Shown piece after piece: positions 23,661-32,639 of a stretch of DNA of 36,231 bases. Position numbers and translations under genes: made by a program. Position 1 is the stretch's first letter, and the number at the start of each line of letters is the position of its first letter. The stretch is taken from NCBI RefSeq assembly GCF_001277345.1, contig NZ_LIUT01000001.1, forward strand, positions 1,783,809 through 1,820,039, written 5' to 3'. The stretch is from Paenibacillus solani (lineage in GTDB: Bacteria; Bacillota; Bacilli; Paenibacillales; Paenibacillaceae). Under the pieces are notes generated by a model. The model made no database searches and had not been told where the DNA came from. It worked only from the letters and a program-made list of their open reading frames with translations.

Positions 23661-24206
23661 GTGCGAGAATTGGAACATGAAGTCAAGAGAGCACAGCGAG
23701 GAGATCGTGAAGCGTTTATCCGGCTCTTCCGGAGGCTGGAACCCGAACTGTACGGCTTGGCGAAGTCCATTCTAAAACGCGATGAAGATTGTGCGGATGC
23801 TTTTCAGGAGACAACACTTAAAGCATATAAATCTTTATCTACATTACAAAAACCAAAGTACTTTAAAACCTGGGTGATTCGGATTCTGATCAATGAATGC
23901 AATCAGCTGCTTCGAAGCAGAGAGCGTACCGTTGTCATGGCAGAAGTGCCTGAGCGCATACGAACATCCAATTATTATGAAGACATCCACAAGCTGGATC
24001 TTCGTGAAGCGGTAGAACGCTTAGATGAATCGCTTCGAATCGTTATACACTTGTTCTATTTTCAGGATTTGCCCATTAAGGAAATCGCAAGCGTGCTTGA
24101 TATTACGGATGGAGCTGTAAGGGCACGTCTTCACAGAGCGCGGGGAATATTGTTTGATCAGATAAAACAAAATCGGAAGGGGAAGCTGGCCTATGAATCC
24201 TTTTGA
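23661..24206 (+). CDS. ECF-type RNA polymerase sigma factor (second pair)
   Basis: This 181-residue ECF sigma factor has region 2 (GDREAFIRLFRRLEPELYGL, DCADAFQETTLKAYKS and FKTWVIRILINECNQLLR) and region 4 with the helix-turn-helix LPIKEIASVLDITDGAVRAR. It resembles the SigV/SigW/YlaC-like group of Bacillales. The GTG at 23661 is chosen because AAAGGAG (23645-23651) lies nine bases before it; the ATG at 23652 directly abuts that site. It overlaps the downstream anti-sigma gene by 14 bases, so the two are translationally coupled. It diverges from the exporter unit. No well-spaced ECF promoter was found upstream. Confidence 0.88.
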   Translation: MRELEHEVKRAQRGDREAFIRLFRRLEPELYGLAKSILKRDEDCADAFQETTLKAYKSLSTLQKPKYFKTWVIRILINECNQLLRSRERTVVMAEVPERIRTSNYYEDIHKLDLREAVERLDESLRIVIHLFYFQDLPIKEIASVLDITDGAVRARLHRARGILFDQIKQNRKGKLAYESF

Positions 24207-25401
24207 CTTGGATAAAGAACTGCGGGAGATAGGAAAGGGGCCACGGAGCGAGGTTCCGGATATGATTCGCCGCCATCAGGATGAGGTTTACGCTTCTCTG
24301 ACAGATCTTCCGATGTCAACGAGATCGAATCAGCAACAGCGTTCCACTAAGATACGCAGAATGGTAGCAGCTACAGCCGCGACGGCCATGATAGCGGTGA
24401 TAAGCAGTGCTTACGTTTCACCGGCAATGGCAGAATCGCTAAAAAAAATTCCGCTGATCAGCAGTATTTTCAGGTTAGCCGATGATTTGGGGCTTCAAAC
24501 AGCGGGGGAGCGGGGGTTGGCAGCTGAACCGAACGCTAGCGTAACGCATGAAGGTGTGACCATTCGAATACCGCAGGTTGTATATGACGGGACTCGTTTG
24601 TCCTTAGCCGTGAAGCGGGAGGGTGAAGGATTTACCGGGGGGATAACGGATGTGGAAGTTATTAATGAGGGCAAGGGCACATCGCATCGATTTCAAAGAG
24701 GAGCCATCACCGATGTTGAGATGCTCATAGACGGCACCTCGATCCATGATCCCAGCCTGAGTGATAAACCGGGTCTGATTGGTAAGCCGACCTCGGATCC
24801 TAACGTCGTACTGTACGAACTTATAGGATTTTCACATTCAGAAAATCATAATCAATCCTTGCCGGATCAATTCCAGTTAACGGCCAAAATTACGCTTGAA
24901 GGAATTGATGCCCCTTATATCTTTAATGTACCTGTTCGGAAAAATACAGATCAAATTACGGTCTCGTCTGGAGAAACAAGAGAATGGAACGGACTTCAAA
25001 TTTCGCTGGAGCAACTGAAATTTACTCCAATCACAACAAATCTCATCGTGAATCTCGAACGGATGGAAAAGTCCGGGAAGCTTGGTGACCATAATCTGCT
25101 GTTTGAGGTTTGGGATGATCGGGGAAGAGAACTCGGCAGGATCTCCGGGAAGGGAGTCTACAAGGATGATCGACAACAACAGCAGCGGCTGGAGTTGATG
25201 TTTGACCGGTTTGAAGAAACGCCAGATTCCATAACGATCAAGCCATTCCTGCCCGTCTTTCAAGATCCCGCTGCTAATGGCGGCTTGTATAAAGTCGATA
25301 GTAAGGGAGAAGTCGTCAAGACGTACCTGAAGGAATTGGAAATTTCCATTCCAGTGGATCATCTCGGTTTGGATAAGCTGTATGACGTTTCGGTCAAATA
25401 G
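24193..25401 (+). CDS. DUF4179-type membrane anti-sigma protein
   Basis: This 402-residue protein has a cytosolic head of about 56 residues, one membrane helix (about 57-75) and an extracytoplasmic sensor. The post-membrane motif VSPAMAESLKKIPLISSIFRLADDLGL is typical of DUF4179 proteins paired with ECF sigmas; the rest resembles DUF5643. It should bind the sigma factor in the cytosol and release it on an envelope signal. GGAAGGGGAAG precedes the ATG, which lies within the end of the sigma gene. The sensor part is homologous to the secreted product of the next gene: both end in the pattern KxYLKxLExSIP and share the PFxPxFxDP block. No zinc-binding anti-sigma motif is seen. Confidence 0.78.
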   Translation: MNPFDLDKELREIGKGPRSEVPDMIRRHQDEVYASLTDLPMSTRSNQQQRSTKIRRMVAATAATAMIAVISSAYVSPAMAESLKKIPLISSIFRLADDLGLQTAGERGLAAEPNASVTHEGVTIRIPQVVYDGTRLSLAVKREGEGFTGGITDVEVINEGKGTSHRFQRGAITDVEMLIDGTSIHDPSLSDKPGLIGKPTSDPNVVLYELIGFSHSENHNQSLPDQFQLTAKITLEGIDAPYIFNVPVRKNTDQITVSSGETREWNGLQISLEQLKFTPITTNLIVNLERMEKSGKLGDHNLLFEVWDDRGRELGRISGKGVYKDDRQQQQRLELMFDRFEETPDSITIKPFLPVFQDPAANGGLYKVDSKGEVVKTYLKELEISIPVDHLGLDKLYDVSVK

Positions 25402-25433
25402 TTCTGAAGAAACCAATTTTAGGAGGAAAAAAC

Positions 25434-26396
25434 ATGAAAACAATATATAAAGTAATGAGTTCCGTGGCACTGACAGGTATGATTTTGGGTGGAGTCGTTT
25501 GGGGAACTGCTCAAGCGGCGAGTATAACGGCAACTAAGCCTCAAGCGTCAAAGAGCTTGCTCCAAGACGAATTCAAGGCAGCTAGCGATACCCAACAAGG
25601 GATTACCCTTGCAGTGTCCAAAGCATTTTACGACGGAAACCATGTTAAGGTTGAACTAAAGCGAAGCGGTAAAGAACTTGCCGGCAGTTTAACAGGAGGC
25701 CAGTGGGATGAGCAGATGGGTGAGTATGTCCACGATAAAGGTTCTATCCGCCAAATGGACGTCTTCATTGACGGCAAATCCATACACGAATATGGGGGAG
25801 GGGATTTGGCAAAAAGACCAAGCGTAAGCACATCACCGGGTACAGATCCGAATCATGCGGTTATAATACTGAGCGATGCATCCCTGCTTGGAGGCAACCT
25901 TGAAGCTTTTCCTGATAAGTTCAAGTTAACGGCTAAAATAGATCTGGAAGGTGTTCAAAAACCGTTCACCTTGGAGATTCCGATTCAAAAAGTGATGAAC
26001 AAACCGGTTATTCTTCAGCCTAACATAACTAAAAAAATGGGTGATCTCCGCTTGACGCTAAAGCAGGTTCATTCAACAGCTCACTCCACCCGAATTCAGT
26101 TCGTTCTGAAGGGCGGACATAATTCAACGATCCTGTATGATTTCTTTGATGATCAAGGTAATGAACTGGAGCGAATATCGGGAAGAGGCACCGATGAGAA
26201 CAACAAGAACGGTGATTTCTATTACGACTTTATTCTGGAGACTCCGGATGCGAGCGCAAAATCGATTATCATGAAGCCGTTCACGCCTGAATTCAAAGAT
26301 CCCAATGCAGCATCAGGCGAATTCAAAATGGATAAGAACGGAGAGATCGTCAAAAATTACTTGAAAGATCTTGAGGTGAGTATCCCTATTAAATAA
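25434..26396 (+). CDS. Secreted sensor-domain paralog of the adjacent anti-sigma protein
   Basis: This 320-residue protein starts with a signal peptide (MKTIYKVMSSVALTGMILGG..., probable cleavage after AQA near residue 28) and has no sigma-binding head or internal membrane helix. Its body aligns by eye with the outer domain of the preceding anti-sigma protein. Shared blocks are the FYDG/VYDG strand with KVELKR/SLAVKR, IDGxSIH, PDxFxLTAKIxLEG, GNELERISGRGT/GRELGRISGKGV and the C-terminal end. It therefore looks like a duplicated sensor released outside the membrane. AGGAGG precedes the ATG 32 bases after the anti-sigma stop, so it is co-transcribed. A ligand carrier, decoy or co-sensor role is inferred. 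Confidence 0.75.
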   Translation: MKTIYKVMSSVALTGMILGGVVWGTAQAASITATKPQASKSLLQDEFKAASDTQQGITLAVSKAFYDGNHVKVELKRSGKELAGSLTGGQWDEQMGEYVHDKGSIRQMDVFIDGKSIHEYGGGDLAKRPSVSTSPGTDPNHAVIILSDASLLGGNLEAFPDKFKLTAKIDLEGVQKPFTLEIPIQKVMNKPVILQPNITKKMGDLRLTLKQVHSTAHSTRIQFVLKGGHNSTILYDFFDDQGNELERISGRGTDENNKNGDFYYDFILETPDASAKSIIMKPFTPEFKDPNAASGEFKMDKNGEIVKNYLKDLEVSIPIK

Positions 26397-26428
26397 TTCA
26401 CTAGACTACCAATTTTGGAGCAAGTGAA

Positions 26429-26466
26429 GAAGTGCCCGCAAAATATCTTGACGGGCACTTCTTTTT
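26429..26466 (+). terminator. Intrinsic terminator of the second sigma/anti-sigma unit
   Basis: Perfect 10-bp stem GAAGTGCCCG/CGGGCACTTC with a 13-base loop, followed by five T residues. Confidence 0.9.
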
Positions 26467-26629
26467 ACATTTTGCTAAATTGCGAAATTCAACCAATATT
26501 TGACCTACATTAGCAATTGATAAGAAATATACTTGCATCTGGCATGCTATGATCTGAAGAGAAAAGGAAGTCTTAGAAGCAAGCTGGTTTTGACGTTTAA
26601 TTTACTTATACGAGGGAGTGTAACAATCG

Positions 26630-27004
26630 ATGATTAGCAAAATTGGTCAAATCATGGTGTACGTGAAGAATCAGGATCAAGCCGTGAAGTTTTGGACTGA
26701 AGTGGTAGGATTTCAAGTCATAGCAGAAGAGAATAACGGTGAAATGAGATGGATAGAAATTGCTCCTTCGAAGGAAGTAGAAACAAGCATCATTCTGCAC
26801 GATAAGGAGCTAGTAGCCAAAATGTCGCCGGGATTACATTTGGGCACACCTTCTTTAATGTTTATTACGGAAAATTTCGATGCGCTGCACAGCCATTTGA
26901 CCAGCCATAATATCACCGTGGGCGAAGTGGTGAATTTGCCTTCTGGAAGAGTTTTCAATTTCGCAGATTATGAGGAAAATTACTTTGCTGTCATGGAAAA
27001 ATAA
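26630..27004 (+). CDS. VOC-superfamily (glyoxalase-like) protein
   Basis: This 124-residue protein has the paired beta-alpha-beta-beta-beta modules of the vicinal oxygen chelate fold: IGQIMVYVKNQDQAVKFWTEVVGF opens the first module and LMFITENFDALHSHL the second. Members bind a metal and act as glyoxalases, dioxygenases or antibiotic-binding proteins. Which of these applies cannot be told, and the metal ligands are not all obvious. GAGGGAG precedes the ATG. It is a single gene between two terminators. Confidence 0.82.
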   Translation: MISKIGQIMVYVKNQDQAVKFWTEVVGFQVIAEENNGEMRWIEIAPSKEVETSIILHDKELVAKMSPGLHLGTPSLMFITENFDALHSHLTSHNITVGEVVNLPSGRVFNFADYEENYFAVMEK

Positions 27005-27047
27005 TAATAACCGGTCCGTAAGAAAAACCATTGATCAAATGGATGTG

Positions 27048-27072
27048 AAGTCGCCTATTTGGCGGCTTTTTT
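27048..27072 (+). terminator. Intrinsic terminator after the VOC gene
   Basis: AAGTCGCC-TATTT-GGCGGCTT (one G-U pair) followed by a run of T residues. It lies in the open frame upstream of the next gene, which argues against any start before 27073 for that gene. Confidence 0.85.
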
Positions 27073-27087
27073 GTATGTTCGTTTGTG

Positions 27088-27116
27088 TTATACTTTTTCC
27101 CTGCATTCGCTATAAT
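27088..27116 (+). promoter_or_regulatory. Candidate promoter for the DadA-like oxidoreductase
   Basis: Consensus TATAAT (27111-27116), 17 bases after a poor -35 TTATAC (27088-27093). Confidence 0.4.
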
Positions 27117-27149
27117 GGATACAGTGATTTAAGGAAAGGAATGTCATGC

Positions 27150-28277
27150 ATGAAGAACGTGATCGTTATTGGTTCGGGAATACTTGGGGCATCGACTGCT
27201 TATCAGTTAGCCAAAATGGGAGCCGAAGTGCTTATTATAGACCGCAATGATAAAGGACAGGCTACGGATGCCGCGGCAGGCATCATCTGCCCCTGGCTAT
27301 CGCAAAGACGGAATCAGGCTTGGTACCAATTAGCCAAGGCCGGCGCGCGTTATTACCCTGAGTTAGTGAAAGAACTCATCAGCGAAGGCGAGGCAGAAAC
27401 AGGCTACGCACAAGTCGGGGCTCTTAGCATCCACGAGGATTTGGATAAAATCCGCAAGATGGAGGAACGGGCTCATAACAGAAAAGCGGATGCTCCGGAA
27501 ATCGGTGAGATAACCCGGCTGAATGAGGAAGAAACCCATGAGCATTTCCCATTGCTCCGAGATGGCTATCATTCCGTTCACATTAGCGGCGCCGCCCGTG
27601 TCGATGGTCGTGCACTGCGCGATGCGCTGATCCGGTCCGCTCAGAGGAACGGGGCAAAGCTTATAAACGGGGATGCCGCATTGTTATATCAAGCTAATCG
27701 CGTAACCGGAGCAGCTGTCGGAGCAAGTAGCTTTGCGGCAGATGAAGTCATTGTTTGTGCTGGTGCATGGGCTAATCAACTGCTACAGCCACTAGGCATT
27801 CATTTTCAGGTTCGTTTTCAAAAAGCGCAAATCATGCATGTGCAGGCGGCTGAGCAGCAAAATACAGGCATCTGGCCGGTCGTCATGCCGCCATCGGATC
27901 AATATTTACTCTCTTTTGATAAACAGAAGATTGTGATCGGAGCGACTCACGAAAATGAAGTCGAAGGCTACGATACGAGAATAACTGCCGGCGGCATGCA
28001 GGAAATCCTGAATAAAGGATTGGCCTTGGCACCTGGCTTGGCAGACTGCACATTTCAGGAGGTACGCGTGGGTTTTCGTCCGTTTACACCCGGATTTCTT
28101 CCGGTTATAGGTGCTGTCCCTGATTGGGAAGGCCTTATTACGGCTAACGGACTCGGGGCGTCCGGACTGACGATGGGTCCATTTATCGGTAGTCAATTGG
28201 CGAAGCTGGCGCTTGGTTTGCCACTCGATATCGACATCCATGAATATGATATTCGTTCGGCGCTCGGAGAGAGTTGA
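27150..28277 (+). CDS. DadA/glycine-oxidase-like FAD-dependent amino acid oxidoreductase
   Basis: This 375-residue D-amino-acid-oxidase-fold flavoprotein has the N-terminal FAD motif NVIVIGSGILGASTAYQLAK (3-22), an Asp near the end of the second strand (LIIDRND) and a C-terminal FAD/substrate block RVGFRPFTPGFLPVIG followed by GLGASGLTMGP. Relatives oxidise D-amino acids, glycine or sarcosine-type amines. The precise substrate is unknown. The ATG at 27150 matches the family N-terminus and AAAGGA (27135-27140) lies nine bases before it; ATG 27141 would add only three residues. The frame stays open to 26970 but runs through a terminator and promoter, so the longer form is rejected. Confidence 0.88.
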   Translation: MKNVIVIGSGILGASTAYQLAKMGAEVLIIDRNDKGQATDAAAGIICPWLSQRRNQAWYQLAKAGARYYPELVKELISEGEAETGYAQVGALSIHEDLDKIRKMEERAHNRKADAPEIGEITRLNEEETHEHFPLLRDGYHSVHISGAARVDGRALRDALIRSAQRNGAKLINGDAALLYQANRVTGAAVGASSFAADEVIVCAGAWANQLLQPLGIHFQVRFQKAQIMHVQAAEQQNTGIWPVVMPPSDQYLLSFDKQKIVIGATHENEVEGYDTRITAGGMQEILNKGLALAPGLADCTFQEVRVGFRPFTPGFLPVIGAVPDWEGLITANGLGASGLTMGPFIGSQLAKLALGLPLDIDIHEYDIRSALGES

Positions 28278-28384
28278 GGTAAATACGGCACAATCGGATT
28301 TGGTACAAACCGATCATTCAAGGGCAGACTTTTGATATCGAGGCCATATGTAGCATGTGGACAAACAGAAACTGTAGTATGATG

Positions 28385-28410
28385 AAAGCCGCGAAATTTT
28401 CGCGGCTTTT
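28385..28410 (+). terminator. Intrinsic terminator (nearly symmetrical)
   Basis: AAAGCCGCG pairs with CGCGGCTTT across an A/T loop and is followed by T residues. Symmetry lets it serve both this gene and the convergent DUF2798 gene. Confidence 0.85.
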
Positions 28411-28438
28411 ATCGTTGAGATGGCGGTAGTCCAACCTG

Positions 28439-28939
28439 TTATACAGTAGATATTGATTTGTTCACTTGGTTCGCCTTGATCTTGCCGAATATAAGTCGAA
28501 CTGTCGGTCCTATAATGAGAAGCTGAAGCGGCAGGGCAAAAATAAAATTTTTCAGGAATATGGAGAAGTAATTACTAAACAAAGAGTCTCCAGCAATGCT
28601 GTTTGCATGGTAAGCGGAAGCCAGTCCGTACATGGACATAAAGGTAACCATGCCGATCACCATACATAGCGCCATCAACACAACCATAGGGATCTTGCTG
28701 GATTTATTACGCAATAGGGAAAATACGATTTTCTTTGCTACGGGTCCCACAACAAACGATTCCAGCAAGAAGGCTATTACAAAGCCCAATATTAATTGCA
28801 TGAGTATGGCCATGAACGATATCTTTCCAATTAATCCGTTTGTGATTAGATTGTAAATTGTCATGAAAATGACCATTCCCGTGCACATCATCAACCCGAA
28901 ATAAATATGTTCTTTCTTTGTTGCTGGCAATTTCATCAT
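28439..28939 (-). CDS. DUF2798-like membrane protein (two repeats)
   Basis: This 166-residue protein has four membrane helices arranged as two similar halves. Each half pairs a MxFMxxYxL-type helix (IFMTIYNLITNG and TFMSMYGLASAY) with a second helix ending in a VGP or IGP motif (SFVVGPVAKKIVF and LLIIGPTVRLIFG). This matches tandem DUF2798 proteins, whose function is unknown. The ribosome binding site AGAAAGG sits directly before tandem ATG codons, and the second ATG (28936) is better spaced. A promoter and an 11-bp-period direct repeat lie upstream, suggesting control by a response regulator. Confidence 0.78.
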   Translation of the reverse strand: MMKLPATKKEHIYFGLMMCTGMVIFMTIYNLITNGLIGKISFMAILMQLILGFVIAFLLESFVVGPVAKKIVFSLLRNKSSKIPMVVLMALCMVIGMVTFMSMYGLASAYHANSIAGDSLFSNYFSIFLKNFIFALPLQLLIIGPTVRLIFGKIKANQVNKSISTV

Positions 28940-28959
28940 CCTTTCTAGTTACCTTAGTC

Positions 28960-28989
28960 ATTATAGAGATCGGGGAAAGTCTCTCGTAA
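28960..28989 (-). promoter_or_regulatory. Candidate promoter for the DUF2798 gene
   Basis: On the minus strand TTACGA (28989-28984), an 18-base spacer and a perfect TATAAT (28965-28960). Confidence 0.5.
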
Positions 28990-29009
28990 GTGAACATTCT
29001 GTGAACATT
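28990..29009 (-). promoter_or_regulatory. Direct repeat next to the -35, activator-site candidate
   Basis: GTGAACATT occurs twice, at 28990-28998 and 29001-29009, with an 11-bp period, immediately upstream of the -35 of the DUF2798 promoter. On the minus strand it reads TTCACA-N5-TTCACT, similar in layout to PhoP-type response-regulator boxes. The rest of the 397-bp gap to the P450 gene holds the repeat at 29237 and otherwise nothing I can assign. Confidence 0.4.
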
Positions 29010-29236
29010 TACAGAAAAAATTCCGTTTTTTATGAATTCTTAGTCCTAAAGTTTTAAAAATGGAATGAATCCTGGTTGAAAAGTTATAAGCGAATATCAG
29101 TGGACCTAGATGATTTTACGGACCTCCGGCAGATGTGCGGATTATCCATGTCATGATAGGGTAAAGATAGGATCAGACAGTCATTGTAAGTGAAAACGAA
29201 CGATGCAGCGTCGAGTCCTCCTTTTTTAACAAAAAA

Positions 29237-29259
29237 TGACCATATTACGTTATTGGTCA
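29237..29259 (+). promoter_or_regulatory. Inverted repeat upstream of the P450 gene, operator candidate
   Basis: TGACCA-N11-TGGTCA, 78 bases before the P450 start. A second short repeat, TGTC-N7-GACA (about 29285-29299), lies between it and the ribosome binding site. Neither matches the CGGAATGAACGTTCATTCCG-type operator known for the B. megaterium P450 repressor Bm3R1. Confidence 0.35.
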
Positions 29260-29336
29260 CTTGGTTCTGTATCGAGATCCATCATGTCTCAATGGGACAA
29301 ACTTTAAGAGATTATAGGATTATGGAGGGAGATATC

Positions 29337-32300
29337 ATGACACAGAATAAGGCAGTGCCTCAACCTAAAACCTACGGTCCGCTGGGCAATTTACCGCTGC
29401 TGGATTCAGCAGCTCCGGTCCAATCGCTTGTGAAGGTTGCTTCAGAACTTGGTCCAATCTTTCAGTTTCAGTATCCTGGTGGACGTAAGGAGCTGTATGC
29501 ATCCGGCTATGAATATGTGAAAGACGCTTGTGATGAGAAGCGGTTTGATAAACGAGTCTGGGCGCCGCTCCAGAATGTACGGCCTTTTGCAGGAGACGGA
29601 TTGTTTACGAGCGCCACACATGAGCCCAACTGGAAAAAAGCACATAATATTCTGCTCTCCAGCTTTAGTCAGCGGGCGATGCAAGGCTACCACACCAAAA
29701 TGGTCGATATCGCCATGCAGCTTATCCAGAAATGGGCCCGGCTTAACCCCGACGAAACCGTTGACGTTCCTGCTGACATGACGCGGCTAACGCTGGATAC
29801 CATCGGCCTGTGCGGATTTAATTACCGGTTTAACAGCTTCTACCGGGAAGACAATCATCCGTTTATTGACAGCATGGTGCGAGCCCTGGATGAAGGCATG
29901 AACCAGCTCCACCGACTGGGCATTCAAGACATGTTTATGCTTAAAAAGAAGCGGCAGTTTCAGGAAGATGTCCAGAGTATGTTCTCACTTGTTGATGAGC
30001 TCATTCAGGACCGCAAGAAGCATGGCGGCGATGAAGGAGATTTGCTCGCGCATATGCTGGAAGGCGTTGATCCTGATACAGGGGAGGGTCTGGATCAGGA
30101 GAATATAAGGTACCAGATGATTACTTTTCTGATCGCCGGGCATGAGACGACAAGCGGTTTGCTGTCTTTTGCCATCTATTTCTTGATGAAAAATCCGGAT
30201 AAATTGCAAAAAGCGGTAAGCGAGGTAGACCGCATCCTGAAAGATCCTGTGCCGACGTACAACCAGGTGCGGGAGCTCAAATACGTCCGTATGGTTCTGA
30301 GCGAGTCACTGCGATTATGGCCAACTGCGCCTGCCTTCTCGCTGTATGCTAAGGAGGATACGCTAATTGGTGGAAATGTTCCGATTAAGAAAGGCGACAG
30401 TGTAACGGTTCTGATTCCTGGACTGCATAGAGACACCCGTGTGTGGGGAGACGATGTGGAGACGTTCAGACCGGAACGTTTTGAAGATCCTAGCAAGGTA
30501 CCGCATGATGCTTACAAACCTTTTGGCAACGGACAGCGAGCATGCATCGGACAGCAGTTTGCGCTGCAGGAGGCAACCTTGGTGCTTGGATTGGTGCTCA
30601 AATATTTTGATTTGATCGAAAATCCGCCGTATGAGCTGAAGGTTAAGGAAACGCTCACTTTAAAACCGGAAGGATTCCATATTCAAGTTCGAAACCGTCA
30701 AGAGGGAACAGCACTCTTGGTCTCTGGAGGAGGGAAGGCGCAGTTATCCGATCCGGAGAAGAAGACAAACGCCTCGGCGTCCAATACGGCTGTGGCTGAT
30801 GCCCATCATACACCACTGCTTGCTCTATACGGATCCAACCTAGGTACGGCTGAGGGAATTGCCCGCGAGGTCGCAGATGCTGCAATGCAGCAAGGGTTCG
30901 ACAGCCAGGTAGGCACATTGGATGATTATGCCGGAAAGCTTCCGAAAGAGGGCGTTGTTATTATAGTCAGCGCCTCGTACAATGGACAGCCGCCTTCCAA
31001 TGCAAGAGCATTTACAGAATGGCTTGAAAAGGCCGATGAATCGGAAATCCAGGGTGTGAAATATGCCGTATTCGGCTGCGGGGATCACAACTGGGCCAGC
31101 ACCTATCAGCGGATTCCCCGCTGGATAGACGAACAGCTTGCTGCCAAAGGAGCGAAGCGATTACTCACGCGTGGTGAGAGTGATGCCAGCGGCGATTTTG
31201 AGCGTGAAGTCGATGAATGGACCGAGCATTTATGGCCGGATCTGATGCAATCACTAGGACTGCCTATGACTTCTATCAAAGAGCCGAAGCGCAGTGCCGT
31301 GTCCATCCAGTTCGTCCAAGGAGCCGCCGCCGTGCCCCTGGCAGAAACTTATCAAGCCGTCACAGGGCACGTGGTTCACACACGCAATCTGCAGCATACG
31401 GATAGCGGAAGGATCACGCAGCATATCGAAATCGCGCTACCCGCTGGAACGGATTATCATGAAGGAGATCATCTGGGGGTGCTTCCCATTAATCCGGTGG
31501 AGCTGGTGCAGCGTGTTCTCCGAAGATTCAAACTGGACGCGGGAGCGAACCTGATCTTGTCTGCTGAAGGAAGAAGCAGTGCGCATTTACCGACAGGCAT
31601 TCCTGTGCGTCTGGATGACCTGCTGTCCCGCAGCGTGGAGCTGCAGGAGCCTGCCACAAGAGCGCAGATCCGGGAGATGGCTGCCTATACGGTATGCCCG
31701 CCACATGCTAAGGAGCTTCAAGATTTGCTTGAGGAAGCGACCTATCAGGCTGAAGTACGGGCCAAACGGATCACCATGCTCGACCTGCTGGAGCGATATG
31801 AGGCTTGCGAGCTCCCGTTTGAACGTTTCCTTGAGCTCCTGCCTCCATTGAAGCCAAGATACTATTCGATTTCCAGTTCTCCGAAGGTTAGCCGTCATAC
31901 GGCAAGCATCACGGTCAGTGTTGTTCGAGGACAAGCATGGAGCGGCCATGGGGAATACAGAGGTGTGGCTTCCAACTATTTGGAGCAATTAAAGACAGGT
32001 GCAGAGGTTCTGATGTTCATTCGTACTCCGGAGTCGGGCTTTGCGCTGCCGGAAGATCCGGCAACACCAATCATCATGATCGGACCGGGTACAGGCGTGG
32101 CTCCCTTCAGAGGATTCATCCAGGCAAGACAAGCGCTTCAGAATTCTGGTCAGGAGCTGGGTGCTGCGCATTTGTACTTCGGCTGCCGGAATCCGGAACA
32201 TGACTATCTTTACCACGAGGAGTTTGAGCAGGCGGAGCGGGAAGGTCTGGTGACTTTGCACACGGCGTTTTCGAGGGTTGACGGTGTAGAGAAATGCTAT

Positions 32301-32534
32301 GTTCAGCACTTAATGACACAAGACGGCGAATTATTGCTATCACTGCTGGAGTCAGGAGCGCGAATGTATATTTGCGGCGATGGATCGCGTATGGCGCCGG
32401 ATGTGGAACAAACACTGATTCAATCCTATCAGGAGCGACATGGCGTGGATGAGGAACAAGCAGCCGCCTGGCTATCCGGATTGGAGGCGTCTGGACAATA
32501 TGTAAAAGACGTCTGGGCGGGAACATCATCATAA
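29337..32534 (+). CDS. Self-sufficient cytochrome P450/NADPH-P450 reductase, CYP102A type
   Basis: This 1,065-residue cytosolic fusion is close to B. megaterium P450BM3 and B. subtilis CypD/CypB. The P450 domain (about 1-470) has the I-helix AGHETT (267-272), ExxR (Glu323-Arg326) and heme-binding [10 protein letters not shown] with Cys403. A flavodoxin-like FMN domain follows ([11 protein letters not shown]), then FAD (RYYSISSSP) and NADPH ([23 protein letters not shown]) domains. The family hydroxylates medium and long fatty acids near the methyl end. Arg50 and Tyr54 correspond to the carboxylate-binding Arg47/Tyr51 of BM3 if one glycine insertion is allowed, and Phe90 to Phe87. GGAGGGAG sets the ATG at 29337. 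No intrinsic terminator separates it from the HxlR gene. Confidence 0.97.
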   Translation: MTQNKAVPQPKTYGPLGNLPLLDSAAPVQSLVKVASELGPIFQFQYPGGRKELYASGYEYVKDACDEKRFDKRVWAPLQNVRPFAGDGLFTSATHEPNWKKAHNILLSSFSQRAMQGYHTKMVDIAMQLIQKWARLNPDETVDVPADMTRLTLDTIGLCGFNYRFNSFYREDNHPFIDSMVRALDEGMNQLHRLGIQDMFMLKKKRQFQEDVQSMFSLVDELIQDRKKHGGDEGDLLAHMLEGVDPDTGEGLDQENIRYQMITFLIAGHETTSGLLSFAIYFLMKNPDKLQKAVSEVDRILKDPVPTYNQVRELKYVRMVLSESLRLWPTAPAFSLYAKEDTLIGGNVPIKKGDSVTVLIPGLHRDTRVWGDDVETFRPERFEDPSKVPHDAYKPFGNGQRACIGQQFALQEATLVLGLVLKYFDLIENPPYELKVKETLTLKPEGFHIQVRNRQEGTALLVSGGGKAQLSDPEKKTNASASNTAVADAHHTPLLALYGSNLGTAEGIAREVADAAMQQGFDSQVGTLDDYAGKLPKEGVVIIVSASYNGQPPSNARAFTEWLEKADESEIQGVKYAVFGCGDHNWASTYQRIPRWIDEQLAAKGAKRLLTRGESDASGDFEREVDEWTEHLWPDLMQSLGLPMTSIKEPKRSAVSIQFVQGAAAVPLAETYQAVTGHVVHTRNLQHTDSGRITQHIEIALPAGTDYHEGDHLGVLPINPVELVQRVLRRFKLDAGANLILSAEGRSSAHLPTGIPVRLDDLLSRSVELQEPATRAQIREMAAYTVCPPHAKELQDLLEEATYQAEVRAKRITMLDLLERYEACELPFERFLELLPPLKPRYYSISSSPKVSRHTASITVSVVRGQAWSGHGEYRGVASNYLEQLKTGAEVLMFIRTPESGFALPEDPATPIIMIGPGTGVAPFRGFIQARQALQNSGQELGAAHLYFGCRNPEHDYLYHEEFEQAEREGLVTLHTAFSRVDGVEKCYVQHLMTQDGELLLSLLESGARMYICGDGSRMAPDVEQTLIQSYQERHGVDEEQAAAWLSGLEASGQYVKDVWAGTSS

Positions 32535-32579
32535 CACCGTGATTTGTCGTTCTTCAGATCTCCTTGCGATCTGCTACGG

Positions 32580-32609
32580 TTATTATGTAAGATGGTCAGT
32601 ACATGATAA
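32580..32609 (+). promoter_or_regulatory. Inverted repeat in the hxlR upstream region
   Basis: TTATTATGTA and TACATGATAA (one mismatch) around a 10-base spacer, 31 bases before the regulator start. It overlaps a possible promoter (TTGCGA, 18 bases, TAAGAT). Autoregulation by the HxlR protein is plausible. Confidence 0.4.
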
Positions 32610-32639
32610 TTGGAAAAGATTCGAAGGAGAGTGTGACCT

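Noticed and set aside
26970..27149. Long N-terminal extension of the DadA-like oxidoreductase
   Set aside because: The extension overlaps the VOC gene, an intrinsic terminator and a TATAAT promoter.
29190..29336. N-terminal extension of the P450 fusion to 29190
   Set aside because: No ribosome binding site, no similarity to the family N-terminus, and it covers the regulatory repeats.
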